From NCBI RefSeq assembly GCF_037645805.1, contig NZ_JBBEXE010000007.1, positions 61,066 to 125,065 on the forward strand: a stretch of DNA of 64,000 nucleotides. Direction: 5' to 3'. The DNA is from Leptobacterium_A meishanense (GTDB lineage: Bacteria > Bacteroidota > Bacteroidia > Flavobacteriales > Flavobacteriaceae). The notes below the pieces were generated by a model that was not told where the DNA came from, searched no databases, and was given only the letters and a program-made list of their open reading frames with translations. Positions 27,101 through 34,982 of the stretch are shown here, piece by piece. The stretch's first letter is position 1, and the number at the start of each line of letters is the position of its first letter. A program made the translations under genes and the position numbers.

Positions 27101-27573
27101 ACCTGATTTCCAAAGAGATACAAAATTTCGATCAAAAAATGATCCAGGAAATCGAGGAAAAAGGTACTATTGCAGTCCATATTAACGGAAAAAGTATTAA
27201 TTTAGAATTGGATGAAGTTATTATTTCATCACAAGACATAGAAGGTTGGTTGGTAGCAAGTTCAGGACCGCTAACAGTTGCATTGGACGTAACCATAACA
27301 GAAGACCTAAGAGAAGAAGGCATAGCGAGAGAACTGGTGAACCGTATCCAAAACCTCCGTAAAGATTCCGGCTTTGAAGTAACGGATAAGATTGATGTGA
27401 AATTTCAAAGACATGAAGCTATCGAAAAAGCCGTGGTTAGTAATTTAGACTATATAAAAGCAGAAACATTAACTGCTGAATTAAAATTTGAAGAGTATAT
27501 GGAAGAAGGCACAGAAGTGGCCTTTGATGAAATAAACACAAGACTATTGATTAAAAAACATAGAGAATTATGA
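24169..27573 (+). CDS. ileS: Isoleucine--tRNA ligase
   Basis: IleRS charges tRNA-Ile in the cytosol. The class I motifs are visible: the HIGH-type motif GIHH at residues 55-58 and KMSKR at 679-683. The CP1 editing domain lies between them (WTTTPWTLPSNTALTVGP), and an anticodon-binding domain follows. At 1,134 residues it is the long form with an extended C-terminal domain, usual for Bacteroidota and eukaryote-like IleRS. The stop overlaps the next gene by four bases (ATGA), indicating an ileS-dksA-like-lspA operon. Confidence 0.96.
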   Translation: MKFAEYKGLDLPKVAEEVLAFWEENNIFQKSIVAREGKKPFVFYEGPPSANGLPGIHHVMARAIKDIFCRYKTQKGYQVKRKAGWDTHGLPIELGVEKELGITKEDIGTKISIEDYNKACKKAVMRYTGVWNDMTRKIGYWVDMDDPYITYKSKYMESVWWLLKQIYDKDLLYKGYTIQPYSPKAGTGLSSHELNQPGTYQDVTDTTVTAQFKAKKETLPKFLKDYGDIHFLAWTTTPWTLPSNTALTVGPKIDYVLVKTFNQYTHQPIHVVLAKALVTKQFTGKYEQADDESELNYKEGDKKIPFEILKEFKGKDVVGTKYEQLLPYALPYQHPENAFRIISGDFVTTEDGTGIVHTAPTFGADDAKVAKEASPEVPPMLVLDENNNPVPLVDLQGKFRSEMGELAGKYVKNEYYADGEAPEKSVDVEIAIRLKEENKAFKVEKYVHSYPNCWRTDKPILYYPLDSWFIKATAVKDRMFELNQTINWKPKATGEGRFGNWLANANDWNLSRSRFWGIPLPIWRTEDGKEEIIIGSVSQLKEEMQKSVAAGHMKEAIFSDFELGNMSDANYEKIDLHKNVVDQIVLVALSGNPMKREPDLIDVWFDSGSMPYAQWHYPFENKEKIDKGEAFPADYIAEGVDQTRGWFYTLHAIATMVFDSVAYKNVVSNGLVLDKNGQKMSKRLGNAVDPFKTINQYGADATRWYMISNANPWDNLKFDEEGIAEVRRKFFGTLYNTYSFFSLYANIDNFTYAEGTIPLNERPEIDRWILSELHSLIKKVDAFYADYEPTKAARAITDFVQENLSNWFVRLSRRRFWKGDYEQDKIAAYQTLYDCLLTVAKLGAPIAPFYMDRLYKDLTRATQRETCESVHLADFPKFDELFVDEVLERKMEKAQTISSLVLSLRKKEKIKVRQPLKKIIIPILDKTQRQEIEAVSDLIKAEVNVKEIELLDDASALLVKQIKPNFKILGPRYGKDMNLISKEIQNFDQKMIQEIEEKGTIAVHINGKSINLELDEVIISSQDIEGWLVASSGPLTVALDVTITEDLREEGIARELVNRIQNLRKDSGFEVTDKIDVKFQRHEAIEKAVVSNLDYIKAETLTAELKFEEYMEEGTEVAFDEINTRLLIKKHREL

Positions 27574-27956
27574 AAGCAGAAGATGTAAAAGCAAGATATT
27601 CTGATAAAGACCTGATGGAATTCAGGGAACTGATTGAAGCAAAAATTGAAAAAGCAAAAAACGATTTAGAACTTATTAGAAGTGCCTATATGAACGATGG
27701 GAACAACGGAACGGATGATACTTCACCTACCTTTAAAGCTTTTGAAGAAGGTTCAGAGACGATGAGCAAAGAAGCAAACACGGCATTGGCTATCCGTCAG
27801 GAAAAGTTTATCAGGGATTTAAAAAATGCGTTATTGCGCATTGAAAATAAAACATATGGAGTTTGCCGGGTAACAGGAAAGCTTATCAATAAAGAGCGTT
27901 TAAAACTGGTTCCACATGCCACCCTCAGCATCGAAGCCAAAAACATGCAGAAATAA
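27570..27956 (+). CDS. TraR/DksA-family protein with a degenerate zinc finger
   Basis: This 128-residue protein has the DksA layout: an N-terminal coiled-coil helix pair (residues ~10-95, ELIEAKIEKAKNDLELIRSA), then the zinc-finger region beginning YGVCRVTGKLINKERL. Only one of the four expected zinc cysteines is present (Cys99); the second position is Thr102 and the CxxC after PHATLS is missing, so it probably does not bind zinc. DksA proteins enter the RNA polymerase secondary channel to tune transcription. Its place between ileS and lspA fits a Bacteroidota-typical arrangement. Confidence 0.85.
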   Translation: MKAEDVKARYSDKDLMEFRELIEAKIEKAKNDLELIRSAYMNDGNNGTDDTSPTFKAFEEGSETMSKEANTALAIRQEKFIRDLKNALLRIENKTYGVCRVTGKLINKERLKLVPHATLSIEAKNMQK

Positions 27957-28004
27957 TAATTTTCTCAATGGAGCAATGATTTGCTTTAAGGCATTAGAAC
28001 TAGT

Positions 28005-28625
28005 ATGACACTAAAAAAAGTATCCCTATTAATTATTCTTGTTTTATTGGTTGATCAAATCAGTAAGATATACATCAAAACACATTTCACATTACATGAA
28101 GATGTGGAAGTTTTCAGTTGGTTCAAAATACTTTTTATAGAAAATGAAGGAGCAGCTTGGGGAGCAAAACTTAGTGATATTCTTCCGGTATCTAATAAAA
28201 CAGGGAAATTGATTCTTACCATATTCCGGATATTTGCTGTTGCAGGAATTGGCTACTGGCTATATGACTCTATTAAAAAGAAAGGCTCTAAAACCCTTAT
28301 TTTAGCTGTTGGATTAATTTTTTCGGGAGCACTTGGCAATATTATAGATTCGGTTTTTTATGGAGCTATTTTTAACGATAGCTATGGTCAGATAGCGACC
28401 TTGTTTTCAAATGAGCCATACGGAGGGCTTTTTTATGGGAAGGTGGTAGACATGCTTTATTTCCCGATGATAGACACCACTTGGCCCAATTGGGTTCCGG
28501 TAGTAGGAGGGGATACTTTTCGTTTCTTTGAACCGGTTTTTAATGTTGCTGATACTGCTATTAGTGTAGGAGTAGGGATTCTACTAGTATTCAATAAAAA
28601 AGCATTTCCAAAGAAGAAAAAATAA
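28005..28625 (+). CDS. lspA: Lipoprotein signal peptidase (signal peptidase II)
   Basis: LspA cleaves lipoprotein signal peptides at the inner membrane before the lipobox Cys. The 206-residue protein has four hydrophobic segments, and the two catalytic aspartates are in GNIIDSVFYG and FNVADTAISVG. It is longer than the ~160-residue E. coli enzyme because of a periplasmic insertion (~GQIATLFSNEPYGG), common in Bacteroidota. It follows the dksA-like gene by 48 bases, and its stop codon abuts that of the opposing gene. Confidence 0.93.
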   Translation: MTLKKVSLLIILVLLVDQISKIYIKTHFTLHEDVEVFSWFKILFIENEGAAWGAKLSDILPVSNKTGKLILTIFRIFAVAGIGYWLYDSIKKKGSKTLILAVGLIFSGALGNIIDSVFYGAIFNDSYGQIATLFSNEPYGGLFYGKVVDMLYFPMIDTTWPNWVPVVGGDTFRFFEPVFNVADTAISVGVGILLVFNKKAFPKKKK

Positions 28626-29201
28626 TTATACATTTTCTGTAAATGCATACACTTTGTTCGGGGTAACACAGTAGTTGAGCGCAACATCATGTAATCCGGA
28701 ACCAGTAATTTTATCCTCAGCCTCAAAAAAAGAAAGCCCTATTTTTAAGGTTTCCGGTCTACACGCATTTAAAAACCGGTCATAAAACCCTTTCCCATAA
28801 CCAATACGGTGCCCTTTTCTATCAAAAGCTAACAGGGGAACAAAAACAACATCGATTTTAGCAACGGGAACTTCAATGCCTTCTATAGGCTCAGGAATAT
28901 GAAAATTATTTTTTTTGATACGTGTATTTTCAGTTAATAAAAAATGCTTCATTGAGGTGTCCCCAAAAAAACTTTTAGAAACAACTACCTCCTTATCCTT
29001 TCCCTGTAGAATATGAAGAATAAAACTAGTATCTACTTCTTTTAGTTCAATTATAGACAAAAAAAGGTGATAGTATGTCTTTTCCCATATAGGAATGGAT
29101 AATAACCTATTGGCAATTTGAAGACTGGATGTTTCAATTTCAGAATTAGAAAGTGAATTACGCAGCAATTTGTATTTCTTCCGTAATTCTGTTTTGTTCA
29201 T
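28626..29201 (-). CDS. 5-formyltetrahydrofolate cyclo-ligase
   Basis: This 191-residue enzyme converts 5-formyl-THF to 5,10-methenyl-THF with ATP. The N-terminal basic segment MNKTELRKKYKLLRN and the C-terminal signature HRIGYGKGFYDRFL define the family. It is transcribed after the small membrane protein gene, whose stop codon directly precedes its ATG. Confidence 0.92.
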   Translation of the reverse strand: MNKTELRKKYKLLRNSLSNSEIETSSLQIANRLLSIPIWEKTYYHLFLSIIELKEVDTSFILHILQGKDKEVVVSKSFFGDTSMKHFLLTENTRIKKNNFHIPEPIEGIEVPVAKIDVVFVPLLAFDRKGHRIGYGKGFYDRFLNACRPETLKIGLSFFEAEDKITGSGLHDVALNYCVTPNKVYAFTENV

Positions 29202-29372
29202 TTAGTCTATAACTACAAGCTTGCTATTGCTTACGGTATGTTCTCTAACAGGTGCTTTTGGGGCATCTACTTTAGTAGTAACGGCTTTCTTCGAAAGAAC
29301 AAATCGAATAATGTAAGAAGAACCAATAAAAAGTATGAAGTAAACAATTAAAGCGATTAAATATGCATTCAT
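29202..29372 (-). CDS. Small single-pass membrane protein, unknown function
   Basis: The start is set at MNAYLIALIVYFILF, giving 56 residues; a longer in-frame reading (to 29456) has no better signal. It has one transmembrane helix (residues ~3-24), then a basic stretch and a short tail ending SKLVVID. The stop codon touches the start of the cyclo-ligase gene, so it is probably in the same transcript. It is not recognised as a known family. Confidence 0.6.
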   Translation of the reverse strand: MNAYLIALIVYFILFIGSSYIIRFVLSKKAVTTKVDAPKAPVREHTVSNSKLVVID

Positions 29373-29551
29373 GATTAAAAGAATTTGGTGACATAAAAGT
29401 AGTAAAATGTTTTTAAACATCTGTGAATGAACCAATTTATTCGATGAAATGCACACTTTATCGAGAAAGGCATTAGTTTATTCCTACAACATAGCGTTCA
29501 ATATTTAAAACCTGTCGATAAAACCAAATGAAAAGGGGTTGATATTTATCT

Positions 29552-29559
29552 TATTTTTG
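29552..29559 (+). promoter_or_regulatory. -7 promoter element for uvrC
   Basis: TATTTTTG ends five bases before the ATG at 29565, so transcription would start at or next to the start codon (leaderless). A TTG at 29539-29541 is too close to act as a normal -33. Confidence 0.45.
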
Positions 29560-29564
29560 TGGGT

Positions 29565-31352
29565 ATGAATACTCCTTCATTAGAATTACAAGTACAAACA
29601 CTTCCCAATAGTCCGGGGGTATATCAGTACTATGATAAAAATGGGAAAATTCTATATGTGGGAAAAGCCAAAAACCTGAAGAAAAGAGTTGCATCCTATT
29701 TTCAAAAAACATATGAATCAGGTAAAACCCGGATTCTTGTTTCCAAAATAGCCACTATAAAACACATTGTAGTCCCAACAGAAACAGACGCTTTATTACT
29801 GGAAAATAACTTAATAAAAAAATACCAGCCCCGTTATAATGTAATGCTCAAGGACGACAAATCGTATCCTTGGATTTGCATAAAAAAAGAGCGTTTCCCA
29901 AGAATTTTTTACACCCGAAAACTCATAAAAGATGGCTCTGAATATTTTGGACCCTATACCAACATGAAAACGGTAAGGACACTTTTGGAATTGATAAGAG
30001 GCATATATCCTTTAAGAACATGTAACTATGATCTATCGGAAGAAAAAATAAAAGCTGAAAAATACAAGGTATGCTTAGAGTACCATTTAAAGAATTGCAA
30101 AGGGCCATGTGAAGGGTTACAAACAATAGTGTCATATGAAGAACAGGTAAAAGCCATAAGAGAAATCATAAAAGGAAACTTTAAAGACTCATTACATCAG
30201 TTTAAAGAACAAATGAAAGAACTTTCTTTGGCAATGAAATATGAGGAAGCGCAAGCGATAAAGGAAAAAATAGAAGTCCTTGAAAATTACCAAGCAAAGT
30301 CGACCATTGTAAATCCAAAAATCAGTAATGTAGATGTGTTTTCCATTGTGTCTGATGAGAGCTATGCATACGTTAACTTTCTCCAACTGTCCTATGGCGC
30401 AATTATCCGTTCCCATACCATTGAAATGAAAAAGAAGTTAGATGAAAGTGATGAAGAATTATTAGAGCTAGCAATTACTGAAATCAGACAGCGTTTTCAT
30501 TCCCGGTCCAAAGAAATTTATGTCCCTTTTAAGATTTCTGTTGAAGCGGGGACAAAAGTAACTGTTCCTAAATTGGGAGATAAAAAACAATTGCTAAACC
30601 TATCTGAACGAAACGCTAAATTTTATCGTCAAGAACGCATCAAGCAAGTAAAAATTACGGATCCTGACCGGCATGTAAAGCGTTTGATGGCACAAATGCA
30701 AAAAGACCTTCGGCTCTCTGAAGAACCACGTCATATAGAGTGCTTTGACAATTCTAACATACAAGGAGCCAATCCAGTGGCAGCGTGTGTGGTCTTTAAA
30801 GATGGAAAACCAAGCAAGAAAGACTATCGCCATTTTAATATTAAGACGGTTGAAGGGCCTGATGATTTTGCATCAATGGAAGAAGTCGTTTATAGAAGGT
30901 ATAAACGAATGCTAGATGAGGGAGCTTCTTTACCACAACTTATTGTCATAGACGGAGGGAAGGGTCAGTTGTCTTCAGCTTTGAAAAGTTTGAACACACT
31001 TGGCCTTCGAGGAGAAATTGCTATTATTGGAATTGCAAAACGCCTAGAGGAAATATATTATCCGGACGATCCTATTCCCTTGTATTTAGACAAAAAATCA
31101 GAAACCTTAAAAATTATACAACAACTCCGAAATGAAGCCCATCGTTTTGGAATTACCTTTCATAGAAATAAGCGGAGTAAAGCAGCAATACAAACAGAAC
31201 TTGAAACTATTGAGGGCATAGGAGAAAAGACCGTTATTGAGCTGTTGAGAAACTTTAAATCGGTAAAGCGTATAAAAGAAGCTTCATTACAAGAATTAAC
31301 AAAAGTAGTAGGCTCGTCAAAAGCCCATAAAATATATGGGGGCTTTCATTAA
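29565..31352 (+). CDS. uvrC: UvrABC system protein C (excinuclease subunit)
   Basis: UvrC makes both incisions in nucleotide excision repair. The start is the ATG at 29565 rather than the GTG six bases upstream. The 595-residue protein has, in order, the GIY-YIG nuclease (SPGVYQYYDKNGKILYVGKA), the UVR helical hairpin (LAMKYEEAQAIKEKIEVLE), the RNase H-like C-terminal nuclease (HIECFDNSNIQGANPVA, VIDGGKGQL) and helix-hairpin-helix motifs (IEGIGEKTVIELLRNF). Its end overlaps the in-frame upstream extension of the patatin gene, but the chosen patatin start lies 19 bases downstream of the uvrC stop. Confidence 0.95.
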   Translation: MNTPSLELQVQTLPNSPGVYQYYDKNGKILYVGKAKNLKKRVASYFQKTYESGKTRILVSKIATIKHIVVPTETDALLLENNLIKKYQPRYNVMLKDDKSYPWICIKKERFPRIFYTRKLIKDGSEYFGPYTNMKTVRTLLELIRGIYPLRTCNYDLSEEKIKAEKYKVCLEYHLKNCKGPCEGLQTIVSYEEQVKAIREIIKGNFKDSLHQFKEQMKELSLAMKYEEAQAIKEKIEVLENYQAKSTIVNPKISNVDVFSIVSDESYAYVNFLQLSYGAIIRSHTIEMKKKLDESDEELLELAITEIRQRFHSRSKEIYVPFKISVEAGTKVTVPKLGDKKQLLNLSERNAKFYRQERIKQVKITDPDRHVKRLMAQMQKDLRLSEEPRHIECFDNSNIQGANPVAACVVFKDGKPSKKDYRHFNIKTVEGPDDFASMEEVVYRRYKRMLDEGASLPQLIVIDGGKGQLSSALKSLNTLGLRGEIAIIGIAKRLEEIYYPDDPIPLYLDKKSETLKIIQQLRNEAHRFGITFHRNKRSKAAIQTELETIEGIGEKTVIELLRNFKSVKRIKEASLQELTKVVGSSKAHKIYGGFH

Positions 31353-31371
31353 AAATAAGTATATTCAGCGT

Positions 31372-33597
31372 ATGAGAAAACAACAGATTACCATACTGTT
31401 CCTATTGTTTTTTCAGCTACTGATTGCCCAGACAAATCCACAAAAAGATATAAAAGTAGGTTTGGTACTTAGTGGTGGAGGGGCAAAAGGGCTCGCCCAT
31501 ATAGGTGCGTTAAAGACAATAGAAGAAGCAGGTGTGCAGATAGATTATATTGGGGGCACAAGTATGGGGGCTATCATAGGTGCATTGTATGCTTCAGGCT
31601 ATACGGCCCATCAATTAGATTCTATATTCCAAAAGGTAGATTTTAAAGAGCTCATCCAAGATAAAATCCCTAGAGATGCCAAAGCATTTTATGAAAAAGA
31701 TGATGAAGAGAAATACTTCCTCACGATTCCTTTTGATGATTTCAAAATAAATATCCCTTCAGCACTATCTAGAGGACAAAACACCTATGACCTATTAGTG
31801 AAGCTGCTGCGCCATGTAAGTGATGTAGAGAATTTTAATGAACTACCAATACCATTTCTTTGCGTAGCAACAAATTTAGAAACGGGGGAACCGGTTATAT
31901 TAAATAAAGGCTATTTGCCGGATGCCATCAGTGCCAGTGGTGCTTTCCCTTCACTTTTTGCCCCGGTAGAAATAGATGGAAAATTACTCATAGATGGAGG
32001 AGTGGTAAACAATTATCCTATAAATCTTGTAAAAGCAATGGGAGCAGATGTTATTATAGGTGTAGATGTACAACATGACCTTTCTGATAGAGAAGCATTA
32101 AAATCGGCAACAAAGGTATTACTTCAGATAAATAATTATAGGACGGTAAATGACATGAAGATAAAATCGGTATTAACGGACATATACATAAAACCTGAAA
32201 TGCAAAACTTTACCGTAGTTTCATTTGATGATGGGAAACAAATCATAGATAAAGGACAAACAGCAGCTTCTGAGAAAAAAGCAGCCCTTGAAGCGTTGGC
32301 ACTAAAACAAAAACCTGAAATAAAAGATAACCCAGGGATTCCGCAAAACGATTCTGTTAGGGTTAGAAAACTTACGTTAAAAGGGAATGATCGTTACACA
32401 AGAGCATACATAAAAGGAAAATTAAGGGTTAAACTAGACAGGAGTGTCACATACGAAAAATTCAATCAGGGAATCAACAATTTATCTGCAACCAATAATT
32501 TTGAAAGCATACGGTACAAACTCACTCCAATGGAATCGGGAGGAGAACATTTAACGGTGAACCTTAAAGAACGGCAAGATCAAACATTTTTAAAATTAGG
32601 AGTTCACTATGATGATTTGTACAAAAGTGCAGCCCTCATAAATTTGACACACAAGCGCTTATTATTTGATGATGATGTAGCTTCGCTGGATGTAATTCTG
32701 GGAGACAATATCCGCTATAATTTCGAATACTATTTAGACAAAGGGTTCTATTGGAGTATTGGTATAAACTCGAGGTTTAATAGCTTCGAAAAAGATGTGG
32801 ATTTTGATTTTGTGAGAGCACAAACAGGATTTCCGGATGCAGAAATCAATCGCATAAACATTGATGTAAGTGATTTTACCAATCAGATATACGTTCAAAC
32901 AGTTATTCGTGAAGAATTTGCCTTTTCATTAGGGTTGGAACATAAACATATAAAATACCAATCAGATACTATTGATGAGGAAACAGACAATGCCATCTTC
33001 GAGAATAGCGATTTCATTAGCACCTATGGAACACTGAAACTAGATACATATGACGATAAATATTTCCCTAAAAAAGGACTTTTCTTCGAAGGGGATCTTC
33101 ATCTGTACTTGTACTCAAGCGACTTTACAGGATTGTTTAGTGAGTATTCTATAGGAAAAGCAAAAATGGGAGTAGCATTCCCTTTATTGGAAGAACTATC
33201 CGTAAACCTTAGTACGGAAGGAGGATTTACATTGGGAGGTTCAGAGTTGGGAACATTTGATTTTATATTAGGGGGATATGGGAATGATTTTATCAATAAT
33301 TTTATTCCGTTTTATGGATATGACTTTATTAGTTTTGGTGGCAACAGTTATGTAAAAGCTACACTAAATGTAGATTATGAGTTCATAGAAAAAAACCATT
33401 TTAACGTTACGGTCAACTATGCCAATGCGGCGGATGATATATTCAATAATAAGGAATGGATAACCGCTCCTGATTTTTCAGGATATGCCCTAGGGTATGG
33501 ACTGGAGACTTTTATTGGTCCTGTTGAAGTAAAATATTCATGGTCTCCCGAAACAAAAAAAAGCCAATGGTTTTTCAATTTAGGCTTTTGGTTCTAG
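31372..33597 (+). CDS. Patatin-like phospholipase with POTRA and outer-membrane barrel (PlpD-like)
   Basis: The start is set at MRKQQITILFLLFF, giving a signal peptide cleaved after LLIAQ and a 741-residue protein. The patatin domain carries GGGAKG (35-40), the nucleophile elbow GTSMG (Ser64) and the catalytic Asp in DGG (Asp208). A POTRA-like segment (~335-405, VRVRKLTLKGNDRY) and a C-terminal Omp85-type barrel (~415-741) ending in aromatic residues NLGFWF follow. This is the type Vd autotransporter layout. The lipase is expected to be displayed or released at the cell surface; the substrate is unknown. Confidence 0.86.
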   Translation: MRKQQITILFLLFFQLLIAQTNPQKDIKVGLVLSGGGAKGLAHIGALKTIEEAGVQIDYIGGTSMGAIIGALYASGYTAHQLDSIFQKVDFKELIQDKIPRDAKAFYEKDDEEKYFLTIPFDDFKINIPSALSRGQNTYDLLVKLLRHVSDVENFNELPIPFLCVATNLETGEPVILNKGYLPDAISASGAFPSLFAPVEIDGKLLIDGGVVNNYPINLVKAMGADVIIGVDVQHDLSDREALKSATKVLLQINNYRTVNDMKIKSVLTDIYIKPEMQNFTVVSFDDGKQIIDKGQTAASEKKAALEALALKQKPEIKDNPGIPQNDSVRVRKLTLKGNDRYTRAYIKGKLRVKLDRSVTYEKFNQGINNLSATNNFESIRYKLTPMESGGEHLTVNLKERQDQTFLKLGVHYDDLYKSAALINLTHKRLLFDDDVASLDVILGDNIRYNFEYYLDKGFYWSIGINSRFNSFEKDVDFDFVRAQTGFPDAEINRINIDVSDFTNQIYVQTVIREEFAFSLGLEHKHIKYQSDTIDEETDNAIFENSDFISTYGTLKLDTYDDKYFPKKGLFFEGDLHLYLYSSDFTGLFSEYSIGKAKMGVAFPLLEELSVNLSTEGGFTLGGSELGTFDFILGGYGNDFINNFIPFYGYDFISFGGNSYVKATLNVDYEFIEKNHFNVTVNYANAADDIFNNKEWITAPDFSGYALGYGLETFIGPVEVKYSWSPETKKSQWFFNLGFWF

Positions 33598-33681
33598 GAT
33601 TATTTTCTAGAAAATAACACAAATTTTTCCGATATTTGTTACATGATGCCATTTTGGAAATCATTGATGCAATATTTGTGC

Positions 33682-33712
33682 TATCTCATTAAGAGAAACC
33701 CTGAATGAGATA
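33682..33712. promoter_or_regulatory. Inverted repeat in the hmgA leader
   Basis: TATCTCATT (33682-33690) and AATGAGATA (33704-33712) are exact inverted repeats with a 13-base spacer, 69 bases before the hmgA ATG. No T-run follows. It is a candidate operator or leader hairpin for the tyrosine-catabolic genes. Confidence 0.4.
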
Positions 33713-33781
33713 AAGCAATTCTTCACGACAAGAACAAGAAGAAACAATCTTCTACACTATAAATAATTAAAAATAAAAATC

Positions 33782-34939
33782 ATGCCATTTTATCATAAAT
33801 TAGGGAAGATTCCTCCTAAGCGACATACTATATTTGAGAAGCCCGATGGGAGCCTTTATTATGAGCAACTGTTTGGGACCATAGGGTTTGATGGAATGTC
33901 CACCAACCTCTATCATGAACACCGCCCTACACAAGTTAAAGAAATAAAAGGGAGCTATGATGTAACCCCCAAAGTAGCTATAGGGAACAATATAAAATCA
34001 TACCGGTTTCATGGATTTAAAGTAAGTCCGGAGAAAGACTATTTAGACAGTAGAAAACCGGTGCTGACTAATAGTGATTGCACTATTATACTGGCAGCAC
34101 CACAGCAGTCAACCAAAGAGTACTTTTATAAAAATGCAGATGCTGATGAGTTGCTATTTATCCACAAAGGAAGTGGAAAATTGAGGACACATTTAGGGAA
34201 TTTAGATTTTAAATATGGAGATTATCTATTAGTTCCCAGAGGGATCATCTATAAAATAGATTTTGATACCGATGATAACCGCTTATTTATTGTAGAGTCC
34301 AGAAGACCTATATACACTCCGAAGCGTTACCGAAACTGGTTTGGTCAGTTATTGGAACACTCCCCTTTCTGTGAACGGGATATCCGACAGCCAGAAGAAT
34401 TGGAGACGTATAATGAAAAAGGGAACTTTTTAATGAAAGTCAAAAAAGAGAATGAGATCTTTGACATGATATATGCAACACACCCGTTTGATGTCATAGG
34501 ATATGACGGTTACAATTATCCATATGCATTTTCTATTCATGATTTCGAACCTATAACAGGACGTATTCATCAGCCACCTCCGGTACATCAAACGTTTGAA
34601 ACAGATGCTTTTGTGGTGTGTAGTTTTGTCCCAAGACTTTATGATTATCACCCGCAAGCTATTCCGGCGCCATATAACCATAGCAATATTGATAGCGATG
34701 AAGTGCTCTATTATGTGGATGGTGATTTTATGAGCCGTAACGACATAGGTCCGGGACATATATCACTGCACCCCGCAGGGATCCCACATGGACCACATCC
34801 AGGTGCAGCAGAAAGAAGTATAGGACAGGTAAAAACAGATGAACTGGCTGTAATGGTAGACACATTTAAACCACTTCAAGTAACGGAAGAAGCCATGAAA
34901 ATTGCTGACGAAAGCTATTATAAATCGTGGTTAGAGTAA
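33782..34939 (+). CDS. hmgA: Homogentisate 1,2-dioxygenase
   Basis: This 385-residue non-haem iron enzyme opens the aromatic ring of homogentisate to maleylacetoacetate in tyrosine degradation. Two cupin-like halves are visible. The C-terminal half has the metal-ligand region YNHSNIDSDEVLYY and GHISLHPAGIPHGPHPG, giving candidate His/Glu/His ligands. At 385 residues it is shorter than the ~440-residue eukaryotic and Pseudomonas enzymes but typical of the Bacteroidota form. It precedes hppD by 43 bases in the same orientation. Confidence 0.9.
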   Translation: MPFYHKLGKIPPKRHTIFEKPDGSLYYEQLFGTIGFDGMSTNLYHEHRPTQVKEIKGSYDVTPKVAIGNNIKSYRFHGFKVSPEKDYLDSRKPVLTNSDCTIILAAPQQSTKEYFYKNADADELLFIHKGSGKLRTHLGNLDFKYGDYLLVPRGIIYKIDFDTDDNRLFIVESRRPIYTPKRYRNWFGQLLEHSPFCERDIRQPEELETYNEKGNFLMKVKKENEIFDMIYATHPFDVIGYDGYNYPYAFSIHDFEPITGRIHQPPPVHQTFETDAFVVCSFVPRLYDYHPQAIPAPYNHSNIDSDEVLYYVDGDFMSRNDIGPGHISLHPAGIPHGPHPGAAERSIGQVKTDELAVMVDTFKPLQVTEEAMKIADESYYKSWLE

Positions 34940-34982
34940 ATTGACAATTTGAAGAATGAATAACTAACAAAAAGTAACAACA

